From Laedolimicola sp934402125 (GTDB taxonomy: Bacteria; Bacillota; Clostridia; Lachnospirales; Lachnospiraceae): a DNA stretch of 64,000 nucleotides. The stretch spans positions 124,001 through 188,000 of the forward strand of contig NZ_JBQHTG010000002.1 in assembly GCF_052065835.1 (NCBI RefSeq), written 5' to 3'. A model generated the notes under the pieces. That model was given only the letters and a program-made list of their open reading frames with translations. It ran no database searches and had not been told where the DNA came from. Positions 1-8,304 of this stretch are shown piece by piece; the stretch's first letter is position 1; the number at the start of each line of letters is the position of its first letter. The translations under genes were made by a program, and so were the position numbers.

Positions 1-1
1 A

Positions 2-820
2 GTAACCACAAGGCTTGTGGAGCATGCAGGGGTGCCTTTCTTAAGCTTCCCGTTGCTGGAAGAAATCGGAATCGTCACCCAGGGCTTTTCCACCCGGCTG
101 GGCGGTGTGAGCGAGGGAGACTATAGCAGTATGAATGTGAGTTTCACCAGAGGAGACCGGGAAGAGGCGGTGCGGGAAAATTACCGGAGGCTGGGGGAAG
201 CCGTAGGCTTTGATTGCGAAAGCCTGGTCTGCTCCGATCAGACCCATACCACGAACGTACGGGTGATGACGGAAGAGGACCGGGGAAAGGGCTTTGCCAG
301 ACCAAAGGATTATCGGGATGTGGACGGCATGATTACCAATGTGCAGGGACTGACGCTGGCCACCTTTTACGCGGACTGTGTCCCGCTGTATTTTGTGGAT
401 CCGGTAAAGCGAGCCATCGGTCTGTCCCATTCCGGCTGGCGGGGAACCGTAGGGAAGATAGGAAAGAAAACTGTGGAGCGGATGGAAGAAACCTACGGAA
501 GCAATCCGGCGGATATCCGGGCGGTCATCGGCCCTTCCATCTGCCAGGACTGCTATGAGGTCAGCGTCGATGTGATAGATGAATTCCGGCAGGCCTTTTC
601 CGAAGAATCCTGGCCGGAGCTGTTTTACGAAAAAGCAGACGGCAAATACCAGTTAAACCTCTGGAAAGCCAATGAACGGATTTTTGCGGAGGCAGGTATC
701 CGAAAAGAGCATATGGCAGTTACGGATCTCTGTACCTGTTGTAATCCCACCCTGCTGTTCAGCCACCGGGCGAGCCACGGAAGGCGGGGCAATCTGGGCG
801 CGTTCCTGATGCTACGCTAA
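2..820 (+). CDS. pgeF: Peptidoglycan editing factor / multicopper-type purine nucleoside phosphorylase, 5' end outside window
   Basis: YfiH/DUF152 (Cu-oxidase_4) family. Family members act as purine nucleoside phosphorylase/adenosine deaminase or remove wrong amino acids from peptidoglycan precursors. Visible family features are HGFSTRLGGVS-like text near the start (QGFSTRLGGVSEGDY), DQTHTTNV, YADCVPLYF, HSGWRGTV and the late CTCCNPTLLFSHR segment, which carry the His/Cys metal ligands. The frame is open to the first base of the window (position 2), and the GTG at 17 has no ribosome binding site, so the true start probably lies upstream. About 272 residues are visible, close to full length. 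It ends in a bidirectional hairpin facing prs. Confidence 0.85.
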   Translation, partial: VTTRLVEHAGVPFLSFPLLEEIGIVTQGFSTRLGGVSEGDYSSMNVSFTRGDREEAVRENYRRLGEAVGFDCESLVCSDQTHTTNVRVMTEEDRGKGFARPKDYRDVDGMITNVQGLTLATFYADCVPLYFVDPVKRAIGLSHSGWRGTVGKIGKKTVERMEETYGSNPADIRAVIGPSICQDCYEVSVDVIDEFRQAFSEESWPELFYEKADGKYQLNLWKANERIFAEAGIRKEHMAVTDLCTCCNPTLLFSHRASHGRRGNLGAFLMLR

Positions 821-857
821 AAAACGCCGTTCCATCTTTCGATGGAGCGGCATTTTT
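821..857. terminator. Bidirectional terminator between pgeF and prs
   Basis: Stem AAAACGCCGTTCCATC pairs, with two G-U pairs, with GATGGAGCGGCATTTT around a TTTC loop. The A-run on one side and T-run on the other serve both converging genes. It fills the whole 38-base gap. Confidence 0.85.
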
Positions 858-858
858 A

Positions 859-2043
859 CTACAGATTCAGTTTTCCGTCCTTCCGCTTTTCCAAAAGCTT
901 CCGGATCTTCTCCGTCGGGTTGTTGATCTTTCCGATGGGAGTGTCGTGGTTCAGGGTATCAATGATAGTAGCCAGGAACTTGGTCATGTCCGCCTCTGTG
1001 TAGTAGGGCTTCGCGAGAAGCTCCGGAGAGCGGTAGTTCAGGTTGGTGGTTACGATCCGCTTGATATAACCCTTTTCATAATATTCGTCAAATTTCTCAA
1101 AGCCGTCGGTAAAGAGACCGAAGGTACAGCAGACATAGACATTGCGGGCTCCCCGCTCCTTCATCTGCTTGGCTACGTCCAGCATACTTCCGCCGGAGGA
1201 AATCATATCATCGATGATGATAACGTCCTTGCCGGTGAGAGAGTCGCCCAGGAACTCGTGGGCCACAATGGGGTTCTTGCCATTGATGATGGTAGAGTAA
1301 TCTCTTCTCTTATAGAACATACCCAGGTCAATGCCCAGTACGTTGGAGAAGTATACCGCACGCTCCATAGCGCCCTCATCGGGAGCAATGATCATCAGGT
1401 GATCGTTGTCCACCTGCAGATCCGGCTCGGTGCGGAGCAGCGCCTTCATAAACTGGTAGGGCGGCTGGAAGTTATCGAAACCGTTCAGCGGTGTCGCGTT
1501 CTGGACGCGGGGATCGTGAGCGTCGAAGGTGATGATATTGGTGACGCCCATGTTCTGAAGCTCCTGCAGGGCGATAGCGCAGTCCAGGGACTCCCGGTTG
1601 GTACGGCGGTGCTGGCGGCCCTCATAAAGGAAGGGAATGACCACATTGATGCGGTGAGCCTTACCGGTAGCGGCGGAAATGATACGCTTCAGATCCTGAT
1701 AATGGTCGTCCGGGGACATATGATTCTCATGGCCGCAGACATGATAGGTAAGACTGTAGTTGCATACATCTACAATAATGAACAGATCGCTTCCGCGGAC
1801 AGATTCACCCAGTCTTCCCTTGGCTTCACCGGTTCCGAAGCGGGGGCAGGAGCAGTCTACCAGGTAAGAATCCTGTGCGTATTCCTGGAAATAAACATTA
1901 TCTCTGTGCTGCATATTTGCTGTCTTGCGGAAATCTACAAGATAGCGGTCTACTTTCTCCGCAAAAAAAAGGCTGCTTTCCAAAGCGGCAATTTTCAACG
2001 GCGCAATAGGTAAAATATTATCGAACTGATTTGTTTCTGACAT
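859..2043 (-). CDS. prs: Ribose-phosphate pyrophosphokinase (PRPP synthetase), long form
   Basis: Makes PRPP from ribose 5-phosphate and ATP for purine, pyrimidine, His, Trp and NAD synthesis in the cytoplasm. It has 394 residues against about 315 for the E. coli/B. subtilis enzyme; the extra length is mainly N-terminal, and this long form is common in Lachnospiraceae. Visible motifs: RQHRRTNRES (about 143-152, ATP/catalytic region), FDAHDP (173-178), PDEGAMERA (221-229) and the PRPP-binding loop VIIIDDMISSGG (274-285). ATG at 2043 is preceded by a GGAGG site. It is the only large minus-strand gene in the window, is transcribed divergently from the DUF512 gene and has its own promoter. carAB, guaB and purine-related genes nearby consume its product, but no operon links them. 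Confidence 0.93.
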   Translation of the reverse strand: MSETNQFDNILPIAPLKIAALESSLFFAEKVDRYLVDFRKTANMQHRDNVYFQEYAQDSYLVDCSCPRFGTGEAKGRLGESVRGSDLFIIVDVCNYSLTYHVCGHENHMSPDDHYQDLKRIISAATGKAHRINVVIPFLYEGRQHRRTNRESLDCAIALQELQNMGVTNIITFDAHDPRVQNATPLNGFDNFQPPYQFMKALLRTEPDLQVDNDHLMIIAPDEGAMERAVYFSNVLGIDLGMFYKRRDYSTIINGKNPIVAHEFLGDSLTGKDVIIIDDMISSGGSMLDVAKQMKERGARNVYVCCTFGLFTDGFEKFDEYYEKGYIKRIVTTNLNYRSPELLAKPYYTEADMTKFLATIIDTLNHDTPIGKINNPTEKIRKLLEKRKDGKLNL

Positions 2044-2081
2044 GATGTTCCTCCGAATAATAGATCGTTACTTAATTTATA

Positions 2082-2111
2082 TTTATACCATTTTCCGATA
2101 CAGATCGTCAA
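2082..2111 (-). promoter_or_regulatory. Sigma-A promoter of prs
   Basis: On the minus strand: TTGACG (2111-2106), 18-base spacer, TATAAA (2087-2082), about 40 bases before the prs ATG. No PurR-like repeats were recognised around it. Confidence 0.6.
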
Positions 2112-2117
2112 GACAGA

Positions 2118-2146
2118 TTGCTTTTTATTTTCAAATAATGTATGAT
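2118..2146 (+). promoter_or_regulatory. Sigma-A promoter of the DUF512-der operon
   Basis: TTGCTT (2118-2123), 17-base spacer, TATGAT (2141-2146), 24 bases before the ATG at 2171. It is back to back with the prs promoter. Confidence 0.55.
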
Positions 2147-2170
2147 GATGAAGAAGAAAAAGGAGTTTTT

Positions 2171-3523
2171 ATGAAAAAAAAGAGAGAACATATAATAAAA
2201 ACCATAGAACCGGGCAGCATTGCCGAAGAGCTGGAGCTGGAACCGGGAGACGTACTGGTATCGGTAAATGGACAGCCGGTGGGGGACGTCTTTGATTATC
2301 ATTATCTGATCAACGAAGAATATCTGGAGCTTCTGGTTCGGAAAGCAAGCGGGGAAGAATGGGAGCTGGAGATTGAGAAGGAATACGAGGATGATCTGGG
2401 TATTGAATTTGAAAATGGCATGATGGACGATTACCGTTCCTGCAGCAATAAATGCATTTTCTGTTTTATCGATCAGCTTCCGAAGGGGATGCGGGATACT
2501 CTGTATTTCAAGGACGACGATTCCAGACTGTCCTTTTTGCAGGGTAATTATGTGACGCTGACCAATATGAGCGACGCGGACGTGGAGCGTATCATTACCT
2601 ACCGTATGGAGCCTATCAATATTTCCTTCCAGACCATGAATCCCAAGCTTCGCTGTGAGATGCTGCATAACCGCTTTGCGGGGGACGCCCTGAAAAAAGT
2701 AGAGCGTTTTTATGAGGCGGGTATCACCATGAATGGACAGATTGTACTCTGCAAGGGCGTCAATGACGGAAAGGAGCTGGAATACAGTATCGAGAAGCTG
2801 ACCGGCTATCTGCCTTATCTGCAGAGTGTGTCGGTGGTTCCGGTGGGACTGACCCGGTACCGGGACGGCCTGTATCCGCTGACGCCCTTTACGAAAGAGG
2901 ACGCGAAGGAGGTCCTGAAGCTGATTCACAGCTGGCAGGAGCGTCTGTATCGGGAATATGGCAATCATTTTATCCACGCGGGGGACGAGTGGTATCTGCT
3001 GGCGGAGGAGGAGCTTCCCGAGGAGGACAGCTACGACGGTTATCTGCAGCTGGAAAATGGCGTCGGTATGGTGCGGTTACTGAAGGAAGAGGTACAGGAA
3101 GAACTGGCGGCACTTCCGGGAGATGAGCGGGAGCGTCATGTGACCATCGCCACCGGAGAACTGGCGGCGCCGATTCTGGCGGAGCTTGGAGCCAGAATTC
3201 GGGAAAAATACCCCAGACTGGATCTGCAGGTAAAGGCTGTGAAAAATGATTTCTTCGGAGGGAAAATCACAGTGGCGGGTCTTCTGACCGGACAGGATCT
3301 GAAAAACCAGCTTTCAGACGTGAAGCTGGGTGAGGAACTCCTGCTGACCGAGCACATGATGAAAAGCGGCGAGCAGGTATTCTTAGACGATGTGACCGTA
3401 GAAGAATTGTCCGGGGCTTTACAAGTGCCCATAACTATTGTAAAATCAGACGGAAAATCTTTTCTGAATGCCGTGCTCGGCAGAAATGAAATTCAGATAC
3501 AGGAAGATCAGACAGAAGAATAG
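2171..3523 (+). CDS. PDZ-DUF512 radical-SAM-like protein
   Basis: Protein of 450 residues with an N-terminal PDZ-like segment (about 5-75; EPGSIAEELELEPGDVLVSVN) and a putative Fe-S site C91-x3-C95-x2-C98 (CSNKCIFCF), followed by the DUF512 region. The CX3CX2C spacing is that of radical-SAM enzymes, and the family is annotated as a putative radical-SAM Fe-S oxidoreductase. Substrate and reaction are unknown. The gene sits directly upstream of der, as in most Clostridia, which hints at a ribosome- or RNA-linked role (inference). The ATG at 2171 is preceded by AAGGAG; an upstream ATG at 2042 has no such site and would add 43 unlikely residues overlapping the promoter. Confidence 0.8.
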   Translation: MKKKREHIIKTIEPGSIAEELELEPGDVLVSVNGQPVGDVFDYHYLINEEYLELLVRKASGEEWELEIEKEYEDDLGIEFENGMMDDYRSCSNKCIFCFIDQLPKGMRDTLYFKDDDSRLSFLQGNYVTLTNMSDADVERIITYRMEPINISFQTMNPKLRCEMLHNRFAGDALKKVERFYEAGITMNGQIVLCKGVNDGKELEYSIEKLTGYLPYLQSVSVVPVGLTRYRDGLYPLTPFTKEDAKEVLKLIHSWQERLYREYGNHFIHAGDEWYLLAEEELPEEDSYDGYLQLENGVGMVRLLKEEVQEELAALPGDERERHVTIATGELAAPILAELGARIREKYPRLDLQVKAVKNDFFGGKITVAGLLTGQDLKNQLSDVKLGEELLLTEHMMKSGEQVFLDDVTVEELSGALQVPITIVKSDGKSFLNAVLGRNEIQIQEDQTEE

Positions 3524-3536
3524 GAGAATTTTTAGA

Positions 3537-4865
3537 ATGAGTAAACCAATCGTAGCGATTGTGGGTCGTCCCAACGTTGGAAAATCAACGCTTTTTAACG
3601 CACTGGCGGGAGAAAATATTTCCATTGTAAAGGACACGCCCGGAGTAACCAGAGACCGTATTTACGCGGATGTAACCTGGCTGGATCACGCCTTTACCCT
3701 GATTGATACCGGCGGAATCGAACCGGACAGCAGCGACATTATCCTGTCCCAGATGCGGGAGCAGGCACAGATTGCCATTGATACCGCGGACGTGATTATT
3801 TTCCTGGCAGATGTGCGTCAGGGACTGGTGGACGCGGATTCCAAGGTGGCAGATATGCTGCGTCGTTCCAGAAAGCCGGTCGTCCTGGCCATCAACAAGG
3901 TGGACAGCTTCCAGAAATTCATGGCGGATACCTATGAATTTTATAACCTGGGTATCGGGGATCCGGTGCCGATTTCCGCAGCCTCCCGTCTGGGTATCGG
4001 CGATCTGCTGGATGAAGTGGTAAAGCATTTCCCGGAGCAGACCGGAGAAATTGAGGAGGACGACCGTCCCCGGATCGCCATCGTCGGAAAGCCGAATGTG
4101 GGAAAATCTTCCATTATCAATAAGCTGATCGGAGAAAACCGTGTCATTGTGTCCAATATTGCAGGCACCACCCGCGACGCCATCGATACGGAGGTGCGCC
4201 GCAACGGGAAGGACTATATCTTTATTGATACCGCGGGACTCCGCCGTAAGAACAAGATCAAGGAGGAGTTGGAGCGCTACAGTATCATCCGTACGGTGAC
4301 AGCCGTGGAGCGGGCCGATGTGGTCATCCTGGTGATTGACGCCAAGGAGGGCGTGACGGAGCAGGATGCGAAGATTGCCGGTATCGCTCATGAGCGCGGT
4401 AAAGGTATTATCATTGCGGTTAATAAATGGGACGCCATTGAGAAAAACGATAAGACCGTATACGAATACACCAATAAAATCCGCAATATTTTAGCATACA
4501 TGCCTTACGCGGAGATTACGTTTATCTCCGCGGTAACCGGACAGCGTCTGCCGAAGCTCTTTGAACTGATTGATATGGTCATTCAGAATCAGAACCTTCG
4601 GGTGGCAACCGGCGTGCTGAACGAGATCATGACGGAGGCCGTTGCCCTTCAGCAGCCGCCTTCAGACAAAGGCAAGCGCCTGAAGCTTTTCTATATTACA
4701 CAGGTTGCGGTGAAGCCACCCACCTTTGTCATCTTTGTAAACGACAAGGAGCTGATGCATTTCTCTTATACCAGATATCTGGAAAATAAGATCCGGGATG
4801 CCTTCGGCTTCAAGGGAACCGCGCTCCGGTTCCTGATTCGGGAAAGAAAGGGTGAGCAGCAGTGA
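3537..4865 (+). CDS. der: Ribosome-assembly GTPase Der (EngA)
   Basis: Double GTPase required for 50S subunit maturation. It has 442 residues with two tandem Era-like G domains: P-loop 1 GRPNVGKS (10-17) and P-loop 2 GKPNVGKS (184-191), each followed by DTAG/DTGG and NKVD/NKWD motifs. A KH-like C-terminal domain follows from about residue 355. The two P-loops in one chain are diagnostic of Der. ATG at 3537 follows AGGAG by 8 bases. The frame is open further upstream, but that part overlaps the end of the DUF512 gene. It lies 13 bases after that gene and its stop overlaps the plsY GTG start (GTGA), so translation is probably coupled. Confidence 0.96.
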   Translation: MSKPIVAIVGRPNVGKSTLFNALAGENISIVKDTPGVTRDRIYADVTWLDHAFTLIDTGGIEPDSSDIILSQMREQAQIAIDTADVIIFLADVRQGLVDADSKVADMLRRSRKPVVLAINKVDSFQKFMADTYEFYNLGIGDPVPISAASRLGIGDLLDEVVKHFPEQTGEIEEDDRPRIAIVGKPNVGKSSIINKLIGENRVIVSNIAGTTRDAIDTEVRRNGKDYIFIDTAGLRRKNKIKEELERYSIIRTVTAVERADVVILVIDAKEGVTEQDAKIAGIAHERGKGIIIAVNKWDAIEKNDKTVYEYTNKIRNILAYMPYAEITFISAVTGQRLPKLFELIDMVIQNQNLRVATGVLNEIMTEAVALQQPPSDKGKRLKLFYITQVAVKPPTFVIFVNDKELMHFSYTRYLENKIRDAFGFKGTALRFLIRERKGEQQ

Positions 4866-5506
4866 TACGTCTGGCATGTGTGGCCATCGGCTATGTGTTC
4901 GGTCTGTTTCAGACCGGTTATATCTATGGAGAATTAAAAGGTACGGATATCCGCCAGCATGGAAGCGGTAACGCGGGAGCTACCAACGCGCTCCGGACGC
5001 TTGGCTGGAAGGCAGGTCTGATTACCCTGCTGGGAGACTGCTTTAAGTGTGTCTTCGCGGTGCTTTTGGTACGCGCCCTGTTTGCGGGCCGTTATCCGGA
5101 TGAACATATGGGCGTGCTTCTGGGAATGTACGCAGCCCTGGGTGTGATTCTGGGGCATAACTTTCCTTTTTATCTGAAGTTTAAGGGTGGAAAGGGTATT
5201 GCGGCTACTGCAGGCCTGTACCTGTCCCTGGATCCGGTGATGACCCTGGTGGCCGTTGTATTATTTGGAGGCGCCGTAGGCGCGACCCGTTACGTATCCC
5301 TGGGTTCCATTCTGGTCAGTATCTGGCTGCCGGTGGGAACGATTCTGTTTGGGCAGCAGGGAAAGTGGGGGCTGTCACAGGGACACCTCTATGAGCTTTA
5401 CGCCATCACCATTTTCCTGTGTCTGATGGCTATCTTCCGTCACCGGAAAAATATCGGAAGACTGATGAAGGGAACCGAGAGCAAGCTCGGCCAGAAAGCG
5501 GAATAA
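4862..5506 (+). CDS. plsY: Acyl-phosphate:glycerol-3-phosphate acyltransferase PlsY
   Basis: Membrane enzyme that transfers the acyl group from acyl-phosphate to glycerol 3-phosphate, the first acylation in phospholipid synthesis. It has 214 residues, is strongly hydrophobic and has several membrane helices. Family motifs are visible: GSGNAGATNALR (about 38-49), GHNFPFYLKFKGGKG with GIAATAG, and the late RHRKNIGRL. The start is GTG at 4862, overlapping the der stop by 4 bases; there is no better ATG. It lies 10 bases before gpsA, which makes its glycerol 3-phosphate substrate, so the pair forms a lipid-entry module. Confidence 0.94.
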   Translation: MIRLACVAIGYVFGLFQTGYIYGELKGTDIRQHGSGNAGATNALRTLGWKAGLITLLGDCFKCVFAVLLVRALFAGRYPDEHMGVLLGMYAALGVILGHNFPFYLKFKGGKGIAATAGLYLSLDPVMTLVAVVLFGGAVGATRYVSLGSILVSIWLPVGTILFGQQGKWGLSQGHLYELYAITIFLCLMAIFRHRKNIGRLMKGTESKLGQKAE

Positions 5507-5516
5507 GGAGAGAAGT

Positions 5517-6527
5517 ATGGCAAAGACAGGTGTAATTGGAGCAGGAAGCTGGGGAACGGCTCTTGCGTTGGTGCTCCACAACAACGGACACGAGGTCACC
5601 CTCTGGTCCCATTCCAGAGCCTCCGTGGAGAGCCTTTTAAAGAACCGGGAGCTGGTGGGAAAACTTCCGGGAGTTAAGATTCCGGAAACGATCCGGATTA
5701 CCAACGATCTGGAGGAAGCGATAACCGGTATGGATATGCTGGTGCTGGCGGTTCCGTCTGCCTGCATCCGCGCTACGGCAGGGAAAATGGCTCCCTATGT
5801 GGCAAAGGGACAGCTGATTGTCTGTGTTTCCAAGGGCATCGAGGAGAGCACCCTGAAGATTATGACAGAGGTTATAGAAGATGAAATCCCTGACTGCAGG
5901 GCGGCGGTTCTTTCAGGCCCCAGCCATGCGGAAGAGGTGAGCCGGGGACTGCCTACCACGGTGGTGGCAGGCGCCCATGACCGGGAGACGGCAGAGTGCA
6001 TTCAGAATCTTTTTATGAACCAGGTATTTCGTGTCTATACCAGCCCGGATATGCTGGGAATTGAGCTGGGCGGCGCGCTGAAAAATGTGATTGCGCTGGC
6101 AGCAGGTATCGCGGACGGCCTGGGTTATGGTGATAATACCAAAGCGGCCCTGATTACCCGCGGTATCGCGGAGATGAGCCGCATAGGCACCGCCATGGGC
6201 GGACGGCAGGAAACCTTCAACGGACTGTCCGGCATCGGCGATCTGATCGTCACCTGCGCCTCGGTACACAGCCGGAACCGGAAGGCCGGTTACCTGATGG
6301 GCCAGGGACGAACCATGCAGGAAGCCATGGACGAGGTAAAGATGGTAGTGGAGGGCGTTTATTCGGCAAAGGCTGCGGTGGCGCTTGCCCGGAAATACCA
6401 CATCGAAATTCCGATTATCGAGCAGGTCAACAAGGTACTATTTGAGGACAAGTCCCCGAAGGAGGCCGTGTCTGAGCTAATGCTCCGGGATAAAAAAATT
6501 GAAAATTCACAGCTCCCCTGGGAGTAA
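5517..6527 (+). CDS. gpsA: Glycerol-3-phosphate dehydrogenase [NAD(P)+]
   Basis: Reduces dihydroxyacetone phosphate to glycerol 3-phosphate for lipid synthesis. It has 336 residues, the normal length. The N-terminal Rossmann motif GAGSWGTALA lies at about 7-16. The conserved SKGIE, GPSHAEEV and ALKNVIALAAGIADG (catalytic Lys region) segments follow, then the GLSGIGDLIVTC signature. ATG at 5517 follows AAGGAGAG. Downstream of plsY in the same operon. Confidence 0.95.
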   Translation: MAKTGVIGAGSWGTALALVLHNNGHEVTLWSHSRASVESLLKNRELVGKLPGVKIPETIRITNDLEEAITGMDMLVLAVPSACIRATAGKMAPYVAKGQLIVCVSKGIEESTLKIMTEVIEDEIPDCRAAVLSGPSHAEEVSRGLPTTVVAGAHDRETAECIQNLFMNQVFRVYTSPDMLGIELGGALKNVIALAAGIADGLGYGDNTKAALITRGIAEMSRIGTAMGGRQETFNGLSGIGDLIVTCASVHSRNRKAGYLMGQGRTMQEAMDEVKMVVEGVYSAKAAVALARKYHIEIPIIEQVNKVLFEDKSPKEAVSELMLRDKKIENSQLPWE

Positions 6528-6541
6528 AGGGAGGGCCGTCT

Positions 6542-7558
6542 ATGCGCTGCTATAACTGCAATAAAAAATTTGATTATGAGAAATACTACGGTATCTGCCC
6601 TAAATGCGGCTGCTTCAACCGAAGGGAAACGGTGGAAGAGCAGCATGAGACCATGCACGAACGTTTTGGCGACAGCTCCGACGAGGACTGTCATAGAAGC
6701 CACCGAACTTTCAGTGCCCATCCGGGCGAAGAACGGGATGGAAGCTTTACTTATCAGGAGGACAGCTATACCTATACGGCCTTTGAAGGAGAGACGGCGA
6801 AGAAAAAGGGCGCGGGCTTCTTTGGAGTCTGCATCCTGTTCTTTGTACTCAGTGTGTTCCTGCTGATTGGAACCATCATCTATACGACAGTCAATCCCAT
6901 GGTAAGCGTATTTGTGACGAGTCCGGAGAATGGAAGCGGTCTGGAAATCATGAAACATGAAGCGGGTGCTTCTTTTGTCTTCCAGGAGAATATGACACTG
7001 CAGGTACCGGAGTGCCGGGAGGTGGCAGATCCGAGTATCTTCCCGACCATGGAGGAAAGAAAAAAGCTGGTGGCCGTCCATGTGCAGGGCGAGAGTGATG
7101 GCCGGTACGAGGATTATAATGGGATATATGGGCTCTATCTGGAGACAGACGGCCGTTACCAGGAACCTATTTCGGGCTATTATTTTGAGCCCTATGCTCA
7201 GATCCTGGGTGTGTACCCGGCATTAGATGAAAGCTCCTTTAAGGGAGAGGCATTTTGTGATGGCTGGTATGGTTTCCTGGTGGACGCTGACGCGGATACG
7301 GCAGTGCTTTGGCTGGACGAGTACGACTGCAGCGACTGGGATGGCGGGAATCTGATCCGCGCCCATCGGATTGAACTGCCCATCGAGAGCCTGACTGTGG
7401 ACGAGGCCGCAGAGCTTGAGAAAGCCGCGGACGAAGCGGAGGCGGACGGTCTGTTGCCGGAGGAAATTTCCATTGATGAGAACGGCAATATGTCTGTTGC
7501 CGTACCCGGTCCGGAAGACTTTGAAGCGCAGGAAGGAGGTGCCGGAGATGGAATCTAG
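6542..7558 (+). CDS. Zinc-ribbon membrane protein of unknown function
   Basis: Protein of 338 residues, not recognised by function. An N-terminal zinc ribbon (C3-x2-C6 and C19-x2-C22: CYNC and CPKC) is followed by a low-complexity polar stretch and one membrane helix at about 95-118 (FFGVCILFFVLSVFLLIG). The long acidic part after the helix, probably extracellular, ends in an Asp/Glu-rich tail. By the positive-inside rule the zinc ribbon is cytoplasmic (inference). It starts 14 bases after gpsA at ATG 6542, preceded by GGGAGG. Its 3' end overlaps the start of the next gene by 11 bases, and the two share a layout (one helix, extracellular domain), so they probably work together. Confidence 0.7.
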   Translation: MRCYNCNKKFDYEKYYGICPKCGCFNRRETVEEQHETMHERFGDSSDEDCHRSHRTFSAHPGEERDGSFTYQEDSYTYTAFEGETAKKKGAGFFGVCILFFVLSVFLLIGTIIYTTVNPMVSVFVTSPENGSGLEIMKHEAGASFVFQENMTLQVPECREVADPSIFPTMEERKKLVAVHVQGESDGRYEDYNGIYGLYLETDGRYQEPISGYYFEPYAQILGVYPALDESSFKGEAFCDGWYGFLVDADADTAVLWLDEYDCSDWDGGNLIRAHRIELPIESLTVDEAAELEKAADEAEADGLLPEEISIDENGNMSVAVPGPEDFEAQEGGAGDGI

Positions 7559-8090
7559 GACGACGGATCAGAATACGTTTGTGCTTCGTATCATCGGCGG
7601 TATCTTTCTGGTCTTGGGAATTATTTTTCTGGCAGTTACCCTGCAGCTTTGGATCAAACGGACGATCCCCGGTAGGATTCCTACGGATACCAGAGGTTCT
7701 TATTGTACCCTGGAGCCTGTCGGCAGCGAGTGTCTGGGCGACACCTATGAGGGGGCGCAGGCAGAGGAAGGCTACACCTTCTACCGGCTGGATTTCCAGG
7801 TCACCAACGAGGGAGATGAGACCCGCTACGGGGACGATTATTACGGCGTTTACTTCAATGAGGACAGCGGTAATTATAACGATGTGCTGGACTGGTGGAG
7901 CACCGAAGAGGAAGAAAGCCGGCCCCGGTACCTGTTCGAAGATTACGACTATACCTATCTTCCTGCAGGCCGTACCGGCGCGTATCACAAGGTGGTACAG
8001 ATTCTGGACGGCGTAAAAAGCTTCACGGTCGATTATTATCCGGGAGATGTAAGTAACGAGAGAATCAGTTTCGAGATGACAATCGAATAA
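7548..8090 (+). CDS. Single-span membrane protein, DUF4352-like extracellular domain
   Basis: Protein of 180 residues with a short N-terminal tail, one helix at about 10-34 (LRIIGGIFLVLGIIFLAVTL) and a beta-rich extracellular part. Segments such as FYRLDFQVTNEGDETR resemble the DUF4352/telomeric-repeat-like immunoglobulin fold used by cell-surface proteins (resemblance only). ATG at 7548 follows AAGGAGG by 8 bases and overlaps the preceding gene by 11 bases. It is the last gene of the operon begun at 2171 and is followed by a clear terminator. Function unknown. Confidence 0.65.
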   Translation: MESRTTDQNTFVLRIIGGIFLVLGIIFLAVTLQLWIKRTIPGRIPTDTRGSYCTLEPVGSECLGDTYEGAQAEEGYTFYRLDFQVTNEGDETRYGDDYYGVYFNEDSGNYNDVLDWWSTEEEESRPRYLFEDYDYTYLPAGRTGAYHKVVQILDGVKSFTVDYYPGDVSNERISFEMTIE

Positions 8091-8106
8091 CGGACGAAGA
8101 TGGAGG

Positions 8107-8166
8107 AATTCCCCTTTCAGGTGAGCGTACAAATAAGCGCAGCCTTTGGAAAGGGGAATTTTTTCT
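8107..8166 (+). terminator. Terminator after the der-gpsA operon
   Basis: AATTCCCCTTTC (8107-8118) pairs perfectly with GAAAGGGGAATT (8149-8160), followed by TTTTCT. The 30-base loop is long for a terminator. Confidence 0.7.
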
Positions 8167-8185
8167 GTATTTTCCCAATTAAACA

Positions 8186-8214
8186 TTGACAAATGTTATC
8201 CTCAGGTATAAAAT
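8186..8214 (+). promoter_or_regulatory. Sigma-A promoter of the TrpXYZ-type importer
   Basis: Consensus TTGACA (8186-8191), 17-base spacer, TAAAAT (8209-8214). The leader of about 85 bases holds no T-box features (no AGGGTGGNACCGCG-like sequence). Confidence 0.75.
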
Positions 8215-8304
8215 AATAAAATCATGCGACACTTTAATGCGCCAAAGCATTGTGGCGTCAAAGCGTCAGTGTTGCAAAATGGAGGATATACAGGAGGAAT
8301 TACT

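Noticed and set aside
946..2013. 355-codon + strand frame opposite prs
   Set aside because: Prs motifs on the minus strand are unambiguous; this frame is its complement.
2042..2170. Upstream start of the DUF512 gene
   Set aside because: Would overlap both promoters and add 43 atypical residues.
7416..7547. Extended N-terminus of the DUF4352-like gene
   Set aside because: That stretch is Arg-rich out-of-frame reading of the preceding gene; the ATG at 7548 has the ribosome binding site.
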